A DNA stretch of 64,000 bases, taken from Chromatiales bacterium. Lineage in GTDB: Bacteria; Pseudomonadota; Gammaproteobacteria; Chromatiales; Chromatiaceae. Within the stretch, counting starts at the first letter, position 1; each line of letters starts with the position of its first letter. The notes under the pieces were generated by a model. That model saw only the letters and a program-made list of their open reading frames with translations. It was not told where the DNA came from and searched no databases. The DNA lies in the NCBI GenBank assembly GCA_028278145.1, contig JANQEV010000071.1:1-64000 (forward strand). The letters are read 5' to 3'. A program made the translations under genes and the position numbers. Positions 27,037 to 39,088 of this stretch are shown here, piece by piece.

Positions 27037-27251
27037 ATGCCATATTTACTGTGATTTATAGACTTGTATAAATATAATTTCATGGTCCCAATAGGGTAAA
27101 TGTTGCCGTTCCCTTCAATTTCAAGAGCTTATAGGGAACTTGGATTATAGGTGTGGCAGGGATCAATTAGACCATAAATAAATTAGATGATTCTAAAATG
27201 AAAAAATTTGTAACCTTTTGAAAAAGAAAAAAAATTATATTTGTCTGTTGC
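27037..27251. other. AT-rich non-coding stretch upstream of nuo promoter
   Basis: About 215 AT-rich bases with A-tracts near 27200-27240, plus an inverted pair GTTCCC / GGGAAC around 27111-27141. No gene. A-tracts just upstream of a promoter may act as an UP element or bent DNA. Confidence 0.4.
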
Positions 27252-27280
27252 TTGACACGATTGGAGTACCACACTAGACT
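27252..27280 (+). promoter_or_regulatory. Sigma-70 promoter of the nuo operon
   Basis: TTGACA (27252-27257), a perfect -35, is 17 bases from TAGACT (27275-27280). The expected transcript has a leader of about 75 bases before nuoA at 27361. Confidence 0.7.
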
Positions 27281-27360
27281 CCATTGCCATATTTTCATCC
27301 CGAATCAAATAAAACGTATAACTAAGTACTAACCACTAACTGGGGAGGATGACGTAGATA

Positions 27361-27717
27361 ATGCTGGGAAACTACCTGCCTGTCCTAGTGTTCCTTGCGG
27401 TTGGAATTGCCGTTGGAGCAGTCATGATTACCCTGGGTTTCGTTCTGGGCACACGCCGTCCGGATAGCGAGAAACTCTCACCTTACGAGTGTGGCTTCGA
27501 GGCATTTGAAGATGCCCGTATGAAGTTTGATGTCCGTTACTACCTGGTTGCCATCCTTTTTATAATCTTTGATCTGGAAATTGCATTTCTTTTTCCCTGG
27601 GCCGTAGTGCTGGATCAGATCGGCATGGTGGGTATGCTAGCCATGGTGGTATTCCTAGGTGTTCTGGTTGTTGGCTTCATCTACGAGTGGAAAAAAGGGG
27701 CGCTGGAGTGGGAGTAA
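27361..27717 (+). CDS. nuoA: NADH-quinone oxidoreductase subunit A
   Basis: A 118-residue membrane subunit at the junction of the two arms of complex I. Three membrane helices (about 6-28, 60-80, 88-108) and the conserved loop [18 protein letters not shown] are present. First gene of a complete nuoA-N operon, behind a GGGGAGG ribosome site. A hairpin-rich 108-base gap separates it from nuoB. Confidence 0.95.
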   Translation: MLGNYLPVLVFLAVGIAVGAVMITLGFVLGTRRPDSEKLSPYECGFEAFEDARMKFDVRYYLVAILFIIFDLEIAFLFPWAVVLDQIGMVGMLAMVVFLGVLVVGFIYEWKKGALEWE

Positions 27718-27740
27718 CCGCACGAGGCACAGAGCAGGGG

Positions 27741-27797
27741 CCCCACGCAGTGGGGATGCGACCGCCGGTGTGCGGTGGCAGACCAGTAACACTGGTC
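27741..27797. promoter_or_regulatory. Three consecutive hairpins in the nuoA-nuoB gap
   Basis: CCCCAC-gca-GTGGGG (27741-27755), ACCGC / GCGGT (27761-27776) and GACCAGT-aac-ACTGGTC (27781-27797) lie in tandem. Two are perfect stems with three-base loops and none has a T-run. This may be an RNA element (processing, stabilisation, protein site) that sets nuoA against nuoB-N output. Confidence 0.5.
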
Positions 27798-27825
27798 AGT
27801 GCATATTCTTCACAGGGGGTAACTA

Positions 27826-28308
27826 GTGGGCGTTGAAGGCATCCTCAAAGAGGGGGTGGTGACCACCACCGCCGACAAACTGATCAACTGGGCCCGCACC
27901 GGATCACTCTGGCCCATGTCCTTTGGGCTGGCATGCTGTGCTGTGGAGATGATGCATGCTGCTGCTGCCAGATATGATATCGACCGCTTTGGTATCATCT
28001 TCCGTCCCAGTCCACGTCAATCAGATGTGATGATTGTAGCTGGCACACTCACCAATAAGATGGGGCCGGCACTACGCAAGGTATACGACCAGATGGCTGA
28101 GCCGCGCTGGGTTATATCCATGGGTTCATGCGCCAATGGTGGTGGTTATTACCATTATTCCTACTCTGTAGTACGCGGCTGTGATCGAGTAGTACCTGTG
28201 GACGTATATGTCCCAGGCTGTCCTCCAACACCAGAAGCCCTGCTGTTTGGTATCAACCAGCTGCAAGAGAAGATAAAGCGCACCAATACTATTGCCCGAC
28301 AGGTGTAG
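27826..28308 (+). CDS. nuoB: NADH-quinone oxidoreductase subunit B
   Basis: A 160-residue subunit that holds the terminal cluster N2, from which electrons pass to quinone. The ligands are C37, C38 (ACCAVEMM), C102 (GSCANGGG) and C132 (PGCPPTPE). It starts with GTG behind GGGGG. Length fits the proteobacterial stand-alone form. Confidence 0.95.
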   Translation: MGVEGILKEGVVTTTADKLINWARTGSLWPMSFGLACCAVEMMHAAAARYDIDRFGIIFRPSPRQSDVMIVAGTLTNKMGPALRKVYDQMAEPRWVISMGSCANGGGYYHYSYSVVRGCDRVVPVDVYVPGCPPTPEALLFGINQLQEKIKRTNTIARQV

Positions 28309-28314
28309 AAATTC

Positions 28315-29019
28315 ATGAATGATTCCGTACAGACAACGCCAGAAGAGCGGTTAGAGAGTTTAGCGGACAACCTGCGGGAACAGTTCGAGGCCAAGGGCTG
28401 CGAGATTAGTTCAGCACTGGGTGAAATCACCATGCAGGTGCCACGTGAGCAACTGCTTGAGACTGCCAACCAACTGCATGACGATGAGCTGTTTCAGTTC
28501 ACCCAGGTGATTGATGTCTGCGGCGTGGATTATGCCAACTATGGTGAGTCTGAGTGGGTGACCAAGGATGCATCTGCTACCGGCTTTGGTCGTGGAGTAG
28601 ACAAAAAAGGGTTGCAGGCAGGAGAGTCCGGTGCCGATCGCTTCGCCGTGGTCTACCATCTGCTTTCACCCAGCCTGAATCATCGTCTGCGCCTTAAGGT
28701 GTTTGTTGAGACTGAGCATCCGATTGTGGACTCGGTAATAAACGTCTGGAATTCGGCTGATTGGTTCGAGCGTGAAGCATTTGATATGTACGGCATCCTG
28801 TTCAAAGGCCATCCTGATCTGCGGCGTATCCTTACCGATTACGGTTTTGTCGGGCACCCACTGCGCAAGGATTTCCCACTCAGTGGACACGTGGAGATGC
28901 GCTATGACCCGGAACAGCAGCGTGTTATCTATCAACCGGTATCAATTCCGCCGCGCACCCAGATGCCGCGTGTAATCCGGGATGATATCCGTCCATTGGC
29001 TCAAGAGCCGGAAGAGTAG
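28315..29019 (+). CDS. nuoC: NADH-quinone oxidoreductase subunit C
   Basis: A 234-residue peripheral-arm subunit, not fused to NuoD as it is in E. coli. The signature [40 protein letters not shown] is present at about 150-189. The N-terminal 70 residues are divergent. It starts six bases after the nuoB stop. Confidence 0.95.
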   Translation: MNDSVQTTPEERLESLADNLREQFEAKGCEISSALGEITMQVPREQLLETANQLHDDELFQFTQVIDVCGVDYANYGESEWVTKDASATGFGRGVDKKGLQAGESGADRFAVVYHLLSPSLNHRLRLKVFVETEHPIVDSVINVWNSADWFEREAFDMYGILFKGHPDLRRILTDYGFVGHPLRKDFPLSGHVEMRYDPEQQRVIYQPVSIPPRTQMPRVIRDDIRPLAQEPEE

Positions 29020-29025
29020 ACGCCA

Positions 29026-30279
29026 ATGCCTGAAATACAAAATTACACCATAAACCTTGGACCCCAGCATCCAGCCGCTCACGGTGTACTGCGTCTGGTA
29101 CTGGAACTGGATGGCGAGGTAATCGAGCGTGCTGACCCCCATGTGGGTCTGCTGCATCGCGGTACCGAGAAACTGGCTGAGGCCAAGACCTTCAATCAGT
29201 CTATCCCGTATATGGATAGGCTGGACTACATGTCCATGATGTGCAATGAACATGGTTATGTCTCCGCCATTGAGAGATTGCTCGGTATTGAGGCTCCCAT
29301 ACGGGCCCAGTACATAAGGGTCATGTTCGATGAGATTACCCGGATTCTAAACCACCTGCTGTGGCTGGGTACCCATGCCCTGGATGTGGGCGCCATGACC
29401 GTATTCCTGTATGCATTCCGTGAGCGTGAGGATCTGATCGATTGCTACGAGGCCGTATCCGGTGCTCGTATGCATGCGGCCTATTACCGGGTCGGTGGTG
29501 TATACCGTGATCTGCCAGACGTGATGCCGCAGTATGAGCCCAGCAAGTTCCGCACTGCCAAGGATCTGGATCGTCTGAACAGTAATCGTCAGGGCTCCTT
29601 GTTGGATTTTATTGAAGACTTCGCCAACCGCTTCCCTGGTCTGGTGGATGAGTACGAAACCCTGCTTACCGATAACCGTATATGGAAGCAGCGTCTGGTG
29701 GATATAGGTGTGGTTTCACCGGAACGTGCCCTGCAGAGAGGATTCAGTGGTCCCATGCTGCGTGGTTCTGGCATCGAGTGGGATCTGCGCAAGAAACAGC
29801 CTTACGCTGTATATGACAAGCTGGACTTCGATATTCCGGTTGGTGTCAATGGCGACTGCTATGATCGCTACCTGGTGCGTGTCGAGGAGATGCGCCAATC
29901 CACCCGCATAATCAAGCAGTGTGTGAAGTGGCTGCGGGAGAATCCCGGTCCGGTGATTCTTGAGGACTGCAAGGTGGCACCGCCAAAACGTGATGATATG
30001 AAGCAGAACATGGAGAGTCTGATTCACCATTTCAAACTGTTCACCGAGGGCTACTCCGTACCTGAGGGTGAAGCATATGCTGCAGTTGAAGCACCTAAGG
30101 GTGAGTTTGGTTGCTATGTAGTGTCAGATGGTGCCAACAAGCCATTCCGTCTTAAGATCAGAGCGCCAGGTTTTGTACACATCTCCGCTATGGATGAGAT
30201 GGTAAAGGGGCATATGTTGGCAGACGTGGTTACCGTTATCGGTACCATGGATATCGTATTTGGGGAGATTGACCGCTAA
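29026..30279 (+). CDS. nuoD: NADH-quinone oxidoreductase subunit D
   Basis: A 417-residue subunit related to the large subunit of NiFe hydrogenases, forming the quinone site with NuoB. Conserved parts include [34 protein letters not shown], and the end DMVFGEIDR-like (DIVFGEIDR). Its stop overlaps the ATG of nuoE by one base. Confidence 0.96.
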   Translation: MPEIQNYTINLGPQHPAAHGVLRLVLELDGEVIERADPHVGLLHRGTEKLAEAKTFNQSIPYMDRLDYMSMMCNEHGYVSAIERLLGIEAPIRAQYIRVMFDEITRILNHLLWLGTHALDVGAMTVFLYAFREREDLIDCYEAVSGARMHAAYYRVGGVYRDLPDVMPQYEPSKFRTAKDLDRLNSNRQGSLLDFIEDFANRFPGLVDEYETLLTDNRIWKQRLVDIGVVSPERALQRGFSGPMLRGSGIEWDLRKKQPYAVYDKLDFDIPVGVNGDCYDRYLVRVEEMRQSTRIIKQCVKWLRENPGPVILEDCKVAPPKRDDMKQNMESLIHHFKLFTEGYSVPEGEAYAAVEAPKGEFGCYVVSDGANKPFRLKIRAPGFVHISAMDEMVKGHMLADVVTVIGTMDIVFGEIDR

Positions 30280-30809
30280 TGGGTTTCAAGAGCGAACCAA
30301 TGATCACCATGGATCCAGTGGAGGATAAGAGCAATCTGTTTACTCCGGAGATCCGATCCCAGATTGATAAGTGGATTGCGAAATATCCTGAGGGCTGGAA
30401 ACAGTCTGCGGTGATGGCTGCACTGGCCATTATGCAGGATGAGAATGGTGGCTGGCTGACCCGGGAAATTATGGATGATGTGGCTGCCTATCTGGATATG
30501 CCACCCATTGCCGTGTATGAGGTCGCTACCTTCTACTCCATGTATGAGCTGGAACCGGTTGGCAAGCACAAGGTATGCGTATGTACCAACATCTCCTGCA
30601 TGATCAATGGCTCCGACAAGATAGTGGATCACCTGGAAGGAAAGCTGGGGGTGAAGTTGGGTCAGACCACCAAAGATAACAAGTTTACCCTGAAAGAGGT
30701 GGAGTGCCTGGGAGCCTGTGGTGGCGCACCAATGATGCAGATTGGTAAAGAATATTATGAGAATCTGGCGCCGGAAAAGGTGGATGAGATTCTGGACGGG
30801 CTGGAGTAG
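30279..30809 (+). CDS. nuoE: NADH-quinone oxidoreductase subunit E
   Basis: A 176-residue thioredoxin-fold subunit with [2Fe-2S] cluster N1a. Ligands C102, C107, C143 and C147 (CTNISC and CLGAC) have the usual spacing. It works in the NADH-dehydrogenase module with NuoF and NuoG. Six bases separate it from nuoF. Confidence 0.95.
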   Translation: MGFKSEPMITMDPVEDKSNLFTPEIRSQIDKWIAKYPEGWKQSAVMAALAIMQDENGGWLTREIMDDVAAYLDMPPIAVYEVATFYSMYELEPVGKHKVCVCTNISCMINGSDKIVDHLEGKLGVKLGQTTKDNKFTLKEVECLGACGGAPMMQIGKEYYENLAPEKVDEILDGLE

Positions 30810-30814
30810 ACGTT

Positions 30815-32086
30815 ATGGCAAATGAAGTCTGTTTCCGAAATATGGATCTGGATCAGCCCTGGACGCTGGAACAGTACAAGAGCCGTGGTGGTTATGAAGT
30901 CCTGACCAAGATTCTGACCGAGAAGATCACCCAGGATGAGGTGATTGAACAGGTCAAGGAATCCGGCCTGCGTGGTCGTGGTGGTGCCGGTTTCCCAGCT
31001 GGACTGAAGTGGAGCTTCATCAACCGTAACTCCGAGACCAACCGTTACGTGGTATGTAACTCGGATGAGGGTGAGCCGGGTACATTCAAGGACCGTGACA
31101 TCCTGCGTTACAATCCGCATCAGCTGATTGAAGGCATGATTATCTGCGGCTACGCCATCGATGCAGCCGCCGGTTACAACTATATCCGGGGTGAATTCTG
31201 GGAACCATACGAACGTTTTGAAGCCGCCCTGGAAGAGGCACGGGCTGCAGGTTTCCTGGGTGACAACATCCTGGGGTCCGGTTTTAACTACGATGTCCAT
31301 TCACATCTGGGAGCTGGCGCCTATATCTGTGGTGAAGAGAGCGCGCTGCTGGAGTCCATCGAAGGCAAGAAGGGACAACCCAGATACAAGCCACCATTCC
31401 CGGCTCATTACGGACTCTATGGCGGACCTACCGTAATCAATAACACCGAGACCCTGAGTTCTGTACCCATGGTGCTGAAGAACGGCGCCGAATGGTTCAA
31501 GGACCTGGGTGTAGAGAACAGCGCTGGAACCAAACTGTTCGCCGTGTCCGGTGCAGTAAAGAATCCGGGCGTATTCGAAGTGCCCATGGGTATTCCATTC
31601 GCTGAGTTGCTGGAGTTGGCTGGCGGAATGCAGGATGGCAAAAAGCTCAAGGCGGTCATCCCGGGCGGGTGTTCAGCACCGGTAATTCCGGCGGATGAGA
31701 TGATGCAGTTGAACATGGACTACGACAGTATTGCCAAGGCCGGTTCCATGTTGGGATCAGGAGCAGTGGTGGTGATCGATGACAGCGTGTGCATGGTTAA
31801 ACTGCTGGAGCGCATGTCCTATTTCTATCACGAGGAGTCCTGTGGTCAGTGTACCCCATGTCGTGAAGGCACCGGCTGGTTGTATAGGGTGGTGAGCAGA
31901 ATTGAGAGGGGAGAGGGTAGGCCGGAAGATCTGGACCTGTTGAGCAGCGTGGGCGGAAATATTGCTGGTCGTACTATCTGTGCCCTGGGTGATGCCGCGG
32001 TGATGCCGGTGAACGGTATGTTGAAGCACTTCCGGGATGAGTTTCAGTACCACATTGATAATAAGAAGTGTCTGGTTGACTCATAA
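30815..32086 (+). CDS. nuoF: NADH-quinone oxidoreductase subunit F
   Basis: A 423-residue subunit that binds NADH and FMN and holds cluster N3. [13 protein letters not shown] (about 53-65) is the nucleotide site and [15 protein letters not shown] the flavin region. Cluster ligands are C343, C346, C349 ([11 protein letters not shown]) and C389. A 146-base gap before nuoG contains no clear gene or terminator. Confidence 0.96.
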   Translation: MANEVCFRNMDLDQPWTLEQYKSRGGYEVLTKILTEKITQDEVIEQVKESGLRGRGGAGFPAGLKWSFINRNSETNRYVVCNSDEGEPGTFKDRDILRYNPHQLIEGMIICGYAIDAAAGYNYIRGEFWEPYERFEAALEEARAAGFLGDNILGSGFNYDVHSHLGAGAYICGEESALLESIEGKKGQPRYKPPFPAHYGLYGGPTVINNTETLSSVPMVLKNGAEWFKDLGVENSAGTKLFAVSGAVKNPGVFEVPMGIPFAELLELAGGMQDGKKLKAVIPGGCSAPVIPADEMMQLNMDYDSIAKAGSMLGSGAVVVIDDSVCMVKLLERMSYFYHEESCGQCTPCREGTGWLYRVVSRIERGEGRPEDLDLLSSVGGNIAGRTICALGDAAVMPVNGMLKHFRDEFQYHIDNKKCLVDS

Positions 32087-32232
32087 ACCAGAGTTAAGAC
32101 GTGTTAGTCCCAGGCCGGTATGGATGCCGGCAGAGTAAAGAGCGGCAATAGCCTTACAGGGATGGTTGACGAATATTATGAATTGTAAGGAGCGCCGAAA
32201 GCGGTGCCCAAGTTGACAGAGATTGAGTTGCG

Positions 32233-34527
32233 ATGACTGAAGATTCAATGGTTACCATCGAAGTTGACGGCCAGGAACTGAAGGCTAAGGCCGGCGCTAT
32301 GCTTATCGATGTTGCTGATGAGGCAGGTATCGATATACCCCGCTTCTGTTATCACAACAAGCTGTCGGTTTCTGCCAACTGCCGTATGTGTCTGATTGAG
32401 GTAGAGAAGGTTCCCAAGCCGATTCCTGCCTGTGCTACTTCGGTGATGGATGGCATGAAGGTGTACACCAAGTCACCCATGGCTCTGGCAGCGCAGAAGG
32501 GTACCATGGAGTTCCTGCTCATCAACCATCCACTGGACTGCCCGGTATGTGATCAGGGGGGTGAGTGTGAACTGCAGGATGTTTCGCTGGCCTATGGCAG
32601 CGATGTCACCCGCTTTGTAGAAAAGAAACGCATCGTTCCCAAAAAATATATCGGTCCCCTGGTAGAGACAAACTTTACCCGCTGCATCCACTGTACCCGT
32701 TGTGTCCGTTTCAGCGCCGAGATTGCAGGTATCCGTGAGATGGGTGCCACCGGTCGTGGTGAGTACATGAAGATCGGTACCTACGTGGAGCGCACCATTG
32801 ATTCTGAACTGTCCGGCAACATGATCGACATCTGTCCGGTTGGTTCCCTCACTTCCAAGCCATTCCGTTATCAGGGTCGGGCCTGGGAACTGACCCAGTC
32901 TGATAGTGTGGCGCCACATGACGCCGTGGGTTCAAACATCCATATCCATGTGCGCGACAACCGTGTGATGCGGGTACATCCGCGTGCCAATGAAGCAGTC
33001 AATGAGTGCTGGATCTCTGACCGGGATCGCTTCAGCTATGAGGGTCTGTACAGTGAAGACCGCCTCACAACACCCATGGTTAAGGATAATGGCCAATGGA
33101 CCGAGACCGATTGGGACACTGCGCTGCAAAGGGTCGCTACTGGCCTGAAGGATGCTGGTACAGATATTGGTGCATTGTTATCACCAAACTCCACTGTTGA
33201 AGAGCTGTATCTGGCCCAGAAACTGGTGCGCAGCCTGGGTAGTGACAATATAGATTTCCGTCTGCGCCAGTCAGATTTCCGTGGTGGCGAACCGACCTTG
33301 CCATGGCTGGGTATGGCCATCGATGAGGTTGAAGCTGTGGATGCTGCATTGATCATTGGCGCCAACCCACGTAAGGATCAACCCATACTTGGGCATCGTT
33401 TGCGTAAAGCAGTACTAAATGGCGCTACTATCAACTATCTGAATCCTTTGAGATATGACCTGAACTATCGGGCCAATCAGCTACTGAGTGCACCCGCCAA
33501 TATGGTTGATGACCTGGCCGCTATTGCCAAGGCTGCAGGTGCCAGTGTAGTGGCCGGCGAGGTGAAGCCAGAACATGAGGCCATCGCCGAGCAGTTGAAA
33601 CAGGCTGAGTCGGCTGTGGTCATGTTGGGTAACCTTGCGGCCTCCCATCCTGATTACACCACCCTTTGTGCCACGGCGTCTGAACTGGCCAAGGCCAGTG
33701 GGGCAAAGATTGCCTTTGTAGGTGAAGCCGCCAACAGTACAGGGGCGCGTATGGTTGGGGCCATGCCTGCCAGCGGTTTGAATGCTCAGTCCATGCTGGC
33801 CGAGCCGTGTAAGGCCTACCTGCTGATGAATCTGGAACCGGACCTTGATCTATGGAATCCGGCTCAAGCACAGTCTGCCTTTGACCAGGCCGGATTCGTT
33901 GTGGCTATCACTGCCTACCGCAGCGCAGCTCTGGAAACCGCTGCCGATGTATTGTTGCCCATGGCAGGCTTTGCTGAAACCTCAGGCACCTATGTGAATG
34001 GAGCTGGGATCTGGCAGTCATTTTCTGGTGCGGTTACGCCTATGGGTGAAGCCCGGCCGGCCTGGAAGATCCTGCGAGTCATGGGTAATCTTCTCGATGC
34101 CGAGGGGTTTGAGCAGGTCAGTTCCCAGGAGGTACTGGAAGAAGCCAAGGCTGGTGCAGAGGGTAAACAGTTGGATAACAGCGTTACTGCCAGTCCAAGC
34201 CAGGCGCGCATGTTATCCGGTTCTGGTTTGATGCGTATAGGCGACGTGCCCATCTATGCAACTGATGCCATGGTGCGTCGCGCCCCGGCCCTGCAGAAAA
34301 CAAATGATGCCATCACGGCTGCTGTAAGAATAAATCCGACCGAGGCAGCCAAGGCTGGACTGGATGATGGTGACAAGGCAGATGTTATACAGGATGGCAA
34401 CCGCGTGACACTGCCAGTGGAAATCGACCCTGGAGTGGCGGACGGCAGTGTCCGGGTATGTGCTGCATTGGCAGGTAGCGAGACCCTGGGCGGACAGTTT
34501 GGCGAAGTGACCCTGGAGAAGGCATAA
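32233..34527 (+). CDS. nuoG: NADH-quinone oxidoreductase subunit G
   Basis: A 764-residue subunit with the Fe-S chain of the peripheral arm. An N-terminal [2Fe-2S] domain ([15 protein letters not shown]), the His-ligated cluster N5 region ([14 protein letters not shown]), a [4Fe-4S] cluster ([10 protein letters not shown] ... CPVG) and a degenerate molybdopterin-like C-terminal half are visible. ATG at 32248 (VTIEVDG) is an alternative start five codons downstream. Confidence 0.95.
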   Translation: MTEDSMVTIEVDGQELKAKAGAMLIDVADEAGIDIPRFCYHNKLSVSANCRMCLIEVEKVPKPIPACATSVMDGMKVYTKSPMALAAQKGTMEFLLINHPLDCPVCDQGGECELQDVSLAYGSDVTRFVEKKRIVPKKYIGPLVETNFTRCIHCTRCVRFSAEIAGIREMGATGRGEYMKIGTYVERTIDSELSGNMIDICPVGSLTSKPFRYQGRAWELTQSDSVAPHDAVGSNIHIHVRDNRVMRVHPRANEAVNECWISDRDRFSYEGLYSEDRLTTPMVKDNGQWTETDWDTALQRVATGLKDAGTDIGALLSPNSTVEELYLAQKLVRSLGSDNIDFRLRQSDFRGGEPTLPWLGMAIDEVEAVDAALIIGANPRKDQPILGHRLRKAVLNGATINYLNPLRYDLNYRANQLLSAPANMVDDLAAIAKAAGASVVAGEVKPEHEAIAEQLKQAESAVVMLGNLAASHPDYTTLCATASELAKASGAKIAFVGEAANSTGARMVGAMPASGLNAQSMLAEPCKAYLLMNLEPDLDLWNPAQAQSAFDQAGFVVAITAYRSAALETAADVLLPMAGFAETSGTYVNGAGIWQSFSGAVTPMGEARPAWKILRVMGNLLDAEGFEQVSSQEVLEEAKAGAEGKQLDNSVTASPSQARMLSGSGLMRIGDVPIYATDAMVRRAPALQKTNDAITAAVRINPTEAAKAGLDDGDKADVIQDGNRVTLPVEIDPGVADGSVRVCAALAGSETLGGQFGEVTLEKA

Positions 34528-34531
34528 ACCG

Positions 34532-35590
34532 ATGGATTTCATCTTAGAACTCTGGGCAACGATTGGAACAGAACTGCCGGTGCTGGCAATACTGATGAAG
34601 ATCGTTGTGATAGTACTCCCACTCATGTTGTGCGTGGCCTACTTCACCTATGCAGAACGAAAACTGATTGGTTATATGCAGACCCGCATGGGTCCCAACC
34701 GGGTGGGTCCCAAAGGTTGGTTACAGCCTATTGCCGATGCTGTAAAGCTGATGTTCAAAGAGATCATCATTCCTAGCCAGGCCAATAAACTGCTGTTTCT
34801 GATTGCCCCCCTGCTTACCCTGGGCCCGGCCCTGGCAGCCTGGGCGGTATTTCCGTTCAGTCCTGGTCTGGTGCTGGCCGATGTAAACGCCGGACTCCTG
34901 TATATTTTGGCTCTGGCTTCGGTGGGTGTGTACGGTGTGTTGATTGCTGGCTGGGCATCCAACTCCAAGTATGCCTTTCTCGGCGCCATGCGTTCTGCAG
35001 CCCAGATCGTATCTTACGAGATTGCCATGGGATTTGCCCTGGTGGGTGTGCTGGTGGCTGCCGGCAGTTTGAATCTGGGTGAAATCGTTGAGGCGCAGAA
35101 GGGTGATGGTGGACTGTTCAACTGGTTCTGGCTGCCGTTGGCGCCACTGTTCCTGATCTATTTCATCTCTGGTGTGGCCGAGACCAACCGTGCCCCGTTT
35201 GACGTGGCAGAGGGTGAATCTGAGATTGTGGCCGGTTTTCATGTTGAATACTCCGGTATGCCGTTCGCGGTATTCTTCCTGGGTGAGTACGCCAACATGA
35301 TCCTGATTTCGGCCCTGACTGTAATCATGTTCCTGGGTGGTTGGTTGTCACCATTCCATGGCTGGCCGCTGCTGGGTCCTATGTTTGACTGGGTGCCGGG
35401 CTTTATCTGGCTGTTTGCCAAGACGGCATTTGTCGGGTTTTTCTTTCTCTGGCTGCGTGCCACCTTCCCGCGTTATCGCTATGACCAGATCATGCGTCTG
35501 GGCTGGAAGGTGTTCATCCCCATTACCATCGTGTGGATTCTGGTGGTGGGTTTTGCCGTGGTCTATGAGTTGCCCTGGTGGTTTGATTGA
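34532..35590 (+). CDS. nuoH: NADH-quinone oxidoreductase subunit H
   Basis: A 352-residue membrane subunit with about eight helices that forms the quinone-entry cavity. Signatures include [23 protein letters not shown] (residues about 42-64) and [27 protein letters not shown]. Four bases separate it from nuoG. Confidence 0.96.
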   Translation: MDFILELWATIGTELPVLAILMKIVVIVLPLMLCVAYFTYAERKLIGYMQTRMGPNRVGPKGWLQPIADAVKLMFKEIIIPSQANKLLFLIAPLLTLGPALAAWAVFPFSPGLVLADVNAGLLYILALASVGVYGVLIAGWASNSKYAFLGAMRSAAQIVSYEIAMGFALVGVLVAAGSLNLGEIVEAQKGDGGLFNWFWLPLAPLFLIYFISGVAETNRAPFDVAEGESEIVAGFHVEYSGMPFAVFFLGEYANMILISALTVIMFLGGWLSPFHGWPLLGPMFDWVPGFIWLFAKTAFVGFFFLWLRATFPRYRYDQIMRLGWKVFIPITIVWILVVGFAVVYELPWWFD

Positions 35591-35646
35591 GGACTTGAGG
35601 ATATGAGGATTAACAGTATGCATCAAGTTCTGAAGCGGAGTAACGG

Positions 35647-36138
35647 ATGAAGGGTCTGAGCAACTATATCAAGAGTCTTTTTCTGCTTGAGATGTTCAAG
35701 GGTATGCGCCTGACAGGTGGTTATCTGTGGCGCAAGAAATTTACCATCCAGTACCCGGAAGAGCGGGCTCCCATGTCACCGCGCTTTCGTGGACTGCACG
35801 CACTGCGCAGGGATGAAAAAGACGAAGAGTGCTGTGTCGGTTGTAAGCTGTGCGAGGCGGTATGCCCAGCGCTGGCCATTACCATCGAGACTGGCCCACG
35901 TGAAGATGACGGTTCGCGGCGTACCACCAGGTACGATATAGATCTGTTCAAGTGCATCTTCTGTGGCTACTGCGAAGAGGCCTGTCCGGTAGATGCAATT
36001 ATAGAGACCAGAGTATACGACTATCACTTCGAGGAGCGGGGTGAGAATATCATGACCAAGGATGAACTACTGGCGATTGGTGAAGAGTACAGAGATCAGA
36101 TTAACTCTGATCTCGAAGCTCAGGCCAAGTATCGGTAA
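35647..36138 (+). CDS. nuoI: NADH-quinone oxidoreductase subunit I
   Basis: A 163-residue two-cluster ferredoxin-like subunit (N6a and N6b) that links NuoG to NuoB. The motifs are [12 protein letters not shown] (about 61-72) and [12 protein letters not shown] (about 100-111). Length is that of the shorter proteobacterial form. Confidence 0.96.
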   Translation: MKGLSNYIKSLFLLEMFKGMRLTGGYLWRKKFTIQYPEERAPMSPRFRGLHALRRDEKDEECCVGCKLCEAVCPALAITIETGPREDDGSRRTTRYDIDLFKCIFCGYCEEACPVDAIIETRVYDYHFEERGENIMTKDELLAIGEEYRDQINSDLEAQAKYR

Positions 36139-36158
36139 CTGTTAACAGGCCCTGACAG

Positions 36159-36779
36159 ATGACGTTTGAAAAATTCTTATTCTACGTTTTTGCCGCCATG
36201 CTGCTGTTCGCAGCCACCATGGTGATTACGCGCCGTAACCCAGTGCACTCTGCGCTGTTCCTGGTGCTGGCATTCTTTTCCAGTGCAGGCATCTGGCTGT
36301 TGGCTGAGGCGGAATTCCTGGCCATTGTACTGGTGCTGGTATATGTAGGAGCTGTGATGGTGCTGTTCCTGTTTGTGGTGATGATGCTGGATATCGATGT
36401 GGCCACCATGCGTGCCGGTTTTATGCGAGCGTTACCGGTAGGATTGCTGATAGTTGCTGTGATGGTAGTTGAGATGTACATGGTAGTGGGACCAGGGACC
36501 TTTGGTCTGGATATGGTGGCAGCGCCCACACCAGCCGCGGCCGACTATAACAATACTGCGGCCCTGGGTAGTGTCCTCTACACCGTATATATGTATCCGT
36601 TTGAGATCGCTGCCGTAATCCTGCTGGTAGCTATTATCGCCGCCATTGGCCTTACCATGCGCAAACGTCCCGAGACCAAATTCCAGAACCAGTCTGAACA
36701 GGTCAAGATCAAGAAGGGTCCAGACCGGATGCGTGTTATCAAGATGCCTTCTGAACAGAAGATGGAGATTAAACGATGA
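36159..36779 (+). CDS. nuoJ: NADH-quinone oxidoreductase subunit J
   Basis: A 206-residue membrane subunit with five predicted helices. Helix 3 ([20 protein letters not shown]) carries the conserved GAVMVLF segment that rearranges during turnover. Its stop overlaps the nuoK ATG by four bases. Confidence 0.95.
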   Translation: MTFEKFLFYVFAAMLLFAATMVITRRNPVHSALFLVLAFFSSAGIWLLAEAEFLAIVLVLVYVGAVMVLFLFVVMMLDIDVATMRAGFMRALPVGLLIVAVMVVEMYMVVGPGTFGLDMVAAPTPAAADYNNTAALGSVLYTVYMYPFEIAAVILLVAIIAAIGLTMRKRPETKFQNQSEQVKIKKGPDRMRVIKMPSEQKMEIKR

Positions 36780-37081
36780 TTGCACTCTCCGACTATCTGA
36801 TACTGGCAGCCTTCCTGTTTGCACTCAGCATTGCGGGTATATTCATTAACCGCAAGAACCTGATCATTCTGCTGATGTGTGTGGAACTGATGCTGCTGGC
36901 AGTGAATATCAACTTTATTGCCTTCTCACATTTCCTGGGGGATACGGCAGGGCAGGTGTTTGTGTTCTTTATCCTGACGGTTGCAGCGGCAGAGGCCGCT
37001 ATTGGTTTGGCCATCCTCATGGTTCTGTTCCGTAACCGACGCACTATTAACGTTGCTGATCTGGATACTCTTAAGGGCTAA
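36776..37081 (+). CDS. nuoK: NADH-quinone oxidoreductase subunit K
   Basis: A 101-residue three-helix membrane subunit. The glutamates in helix 2 ([13 protein letters not shown]) and helix 3 ([11 protein letters not shown]) belong to the proton path. It sits between nuoJ (overlap) and nuoL (two-base gap). Confidence 0.95.
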   Translation: MIALSDYLILAAFLFALSIAGIFINRKNLIILLMCVELMLLAVNINFIAFSHFLGDTAGQVFVFFILTVAAAEAAIGLAILMVLFRNRRTINVADLDTLKG

Positions 37082-37083
37082 GC

Positions 37084-39072
37084 ATGGAAAATATCTATCT
37101 AATAATTGCTCTCTCACCCCTGGTCGGCGCCATCATCGCCGGTTTCTGGGGCGGACAGATCGGTCGGGCTGGGGCCCACTGGGTGACCAGTACCGGTGTT
37201 GGCATCTCTGCCGTGCTATCCCTATATGTGCTGTATGGTTTTATCACTGGCACTAACCAAGTATTCAATGGTGCGGTCTACACCTGGATGGTGAGTGATG
37301 GATTGCGCATGGAAGTTGGTTTCCTGGTGGATAACCTCACTGCGGTGATGATGTCCGTTGTGACCTTCGTATCCTTCTGTATCCATATCTACACCATCGG
37401 CTACATGGCCCATGATGAGGAGAACTGGCCGAGTGAGAGCCTGGCTGGAAAGAACAGTTACCAGCGTTTCTTCAGCTACATCTCTCTGTTCACCTTTTCC
37501 ATGCTGATGCTGGTGATGTCCAACAACTTCCTGCAGCTGTTCTTTGGCTGGGAAGCCGTGGGTCTGGTTTCCTATCTGTTGATCGGATTCTGGTCGGTAC
37601 GTCCTACTGCCATCTTTGCCAACCTGAAGGCCTTCCTGGTGAACCGCGTGGGTGACTTCGGATTTATCCTGGGTATAGCTGCCGTGGCCATGTATGCCAA
37701 CAGCCTGGATTATGCCGAGGTATTCAAGGCAGCACCGGGTCTGGCAGGAACCCAGATAGAGATCTTTCAAGGTACCAGCTGGTCCCTGATGTCGGTTATC
37801 GGCATTCTGTTGTTCGTAGGCGCCATGGGTAAGTCGGCCCAGGTTCCACTGCATGTGTGGTTACCGGACTCCATGGAAGGCCCGACTCCTATCTCGGCGC
37901 TGATCCATGCAGCCACCATGGTTACCGCAGGTGTGTTTATGGTGGCACGTATGTCACCCATATATGAGTTGTCTGAGACTGCATTGAGCTTTGTGCTATT
38001 CATTGGTGCCACCACCGCACTCTTCACTGGCCTCATTGGCATAGTACAGAATGACATCAAACGAGTGGTTGCCTATTCTACCCTATCTCAGCTGGGATAC
38101 ATGATGGTGGCGTTGGGTGTATCTGCCTATGCTGCTGGCATCTTCCATCTCATGACCCACGCCTTCTTCAAGGCGCTGCTGTTCCTGGCCGCCGGTTCGG
38201 TAATCATTGGTATGCACCATGACCAGGACATCCGCAACATGGGTGGCGTTAAAAAGTACATGCCAATTACCTACTGGACATCGTTGCTTGGATCACTAGC
38301 CCTGATCGGCTTCCCGGGCTTTGCCGGTTTCTTCTCCAAGGATGCAATCATCGAGGCGGTGCATCACTCCAATATTGCATGGTCTGGCTACGCCTACTTT
38401 ATGGTTGTGGTAGGTGTGTTCGTAACTGCTCTTTACAGCTTCCGTATGTTCTTCCTGGTGTTCCACGGGGAAGGGCCACGGGATGAGCACGCCAAGGATC
38501 ATTTACATGAGTCGCCTAAGGTAGTGACGGTGCCGCTGATCCTGCTGGCCATTCCGTCTGTATTCATCGGTTACTTCACTGTGGATGCAATGATATTTGG
38601 TGACTGGTTCGCTGGTGCTATTCATGTGCTGCCTGAGCATGACACCCTGGCTGCTCTGGGTAAAACAGTGGATAGCGGTAATGGAATGCTGGGACATTTC
38701 TATGCGACTCTGCCGTTCTATCTGGCTATGGCCGGGCTTGGCGTGGCATGGTACATCTACATGAAACAGCCGGACCTGGCAGACAAGATCAAGGGCATGT
38801 TTGCTCCGGTCTACAACCTGTTGGACAAGAAATACTTCTTTGATGAGATCTACCAGGCGGTGTTTGCTGGCGGTAGTCGTGGTATCGGCAGATTCTTCTG
38901 GCAGAAGGGTGATGCCAAGCTAATCGATGAGATCATCATCAACGGTTCGGCCAATAATATTGGACGGTTTGCGGGGCTGGTGCGCAACATTCAGACCGGC
39001 TATCTATTTCATTACGCAATTGCCATGATTCTGGGTCTGCTGCTTCTGCTGACCTGGTTCGTGATTATCTGA
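37084..39072 (+). CDS. nuoL: NADH-quinone oxidoreductase subunit L
   Basis: A 662-residue antiporter-like proton-pumping subunit. LQLFFGWEAVGLVSYLLIGFW, the KSAQVPLHVWLPDSMEGPTPISALIHAATMV segment and a long C-terminal lateral helix ending in a last membrane helix are visible. Normal length for the family. Confidence 0.96.
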   Translation: MENIYLIIALSPLVGAIIAGFWGGQIGRAGAHWVTSTGVGISAVLSLYVLYGFITGTNQVFNGAVYTWMVSDGLRMEVGFLVDNLTAVMMSVVTFVSFCIHIYTIGYMAHDEENWPSESLAGKNSYQRFFSYISLFTFSMLMLVMSNNFLQLFFGWEAVGLVSYLLIGFWSVRPTAIFANLKAFLVNRVGDFGFILGIAAVAMYANSLDYAEVFKAAPGLAGTQIEIFQGTSWSLMSVIGILLFVGAMGKSAQVPLHVWLPDSMEGPTPISALIHAATMVTAGVFMVARMSPIYELSETALSFVLFIGATTALFTGLIGIVQNDIKRVVAYSTLSQLGYMMVALGVSAYAAGIFHLMTHAFFKALLFLAAGSVIIGMHHDQDIRNMGGVKKYMPITYWTSLLGSLALIGFPGFAGFFSKDAIIEAVHHSNIAWSGYAYFMVVVGVFVTALYSFRMFFLVFHGEGPRDEHAKDHLHESPKVVTVPLILLAIPSVFIGYFTVDAMIFGDWFAGAIHVLPEHDTLAALGKTVDSGNGMLGHFYATLPFYLAMAGLGVAWYIYMKQPDLADKIKGMFAPVYNLLDKKYFFDEIYQAVFAGGSRGIGRFFWQKGDAKLIDEIIINGSANNIGRFAGLVRNIQTGYLFHYAIAMILGLLLLLTWFVII

Positions 39073-39088
39073 AGGAAGGACGCACTGC

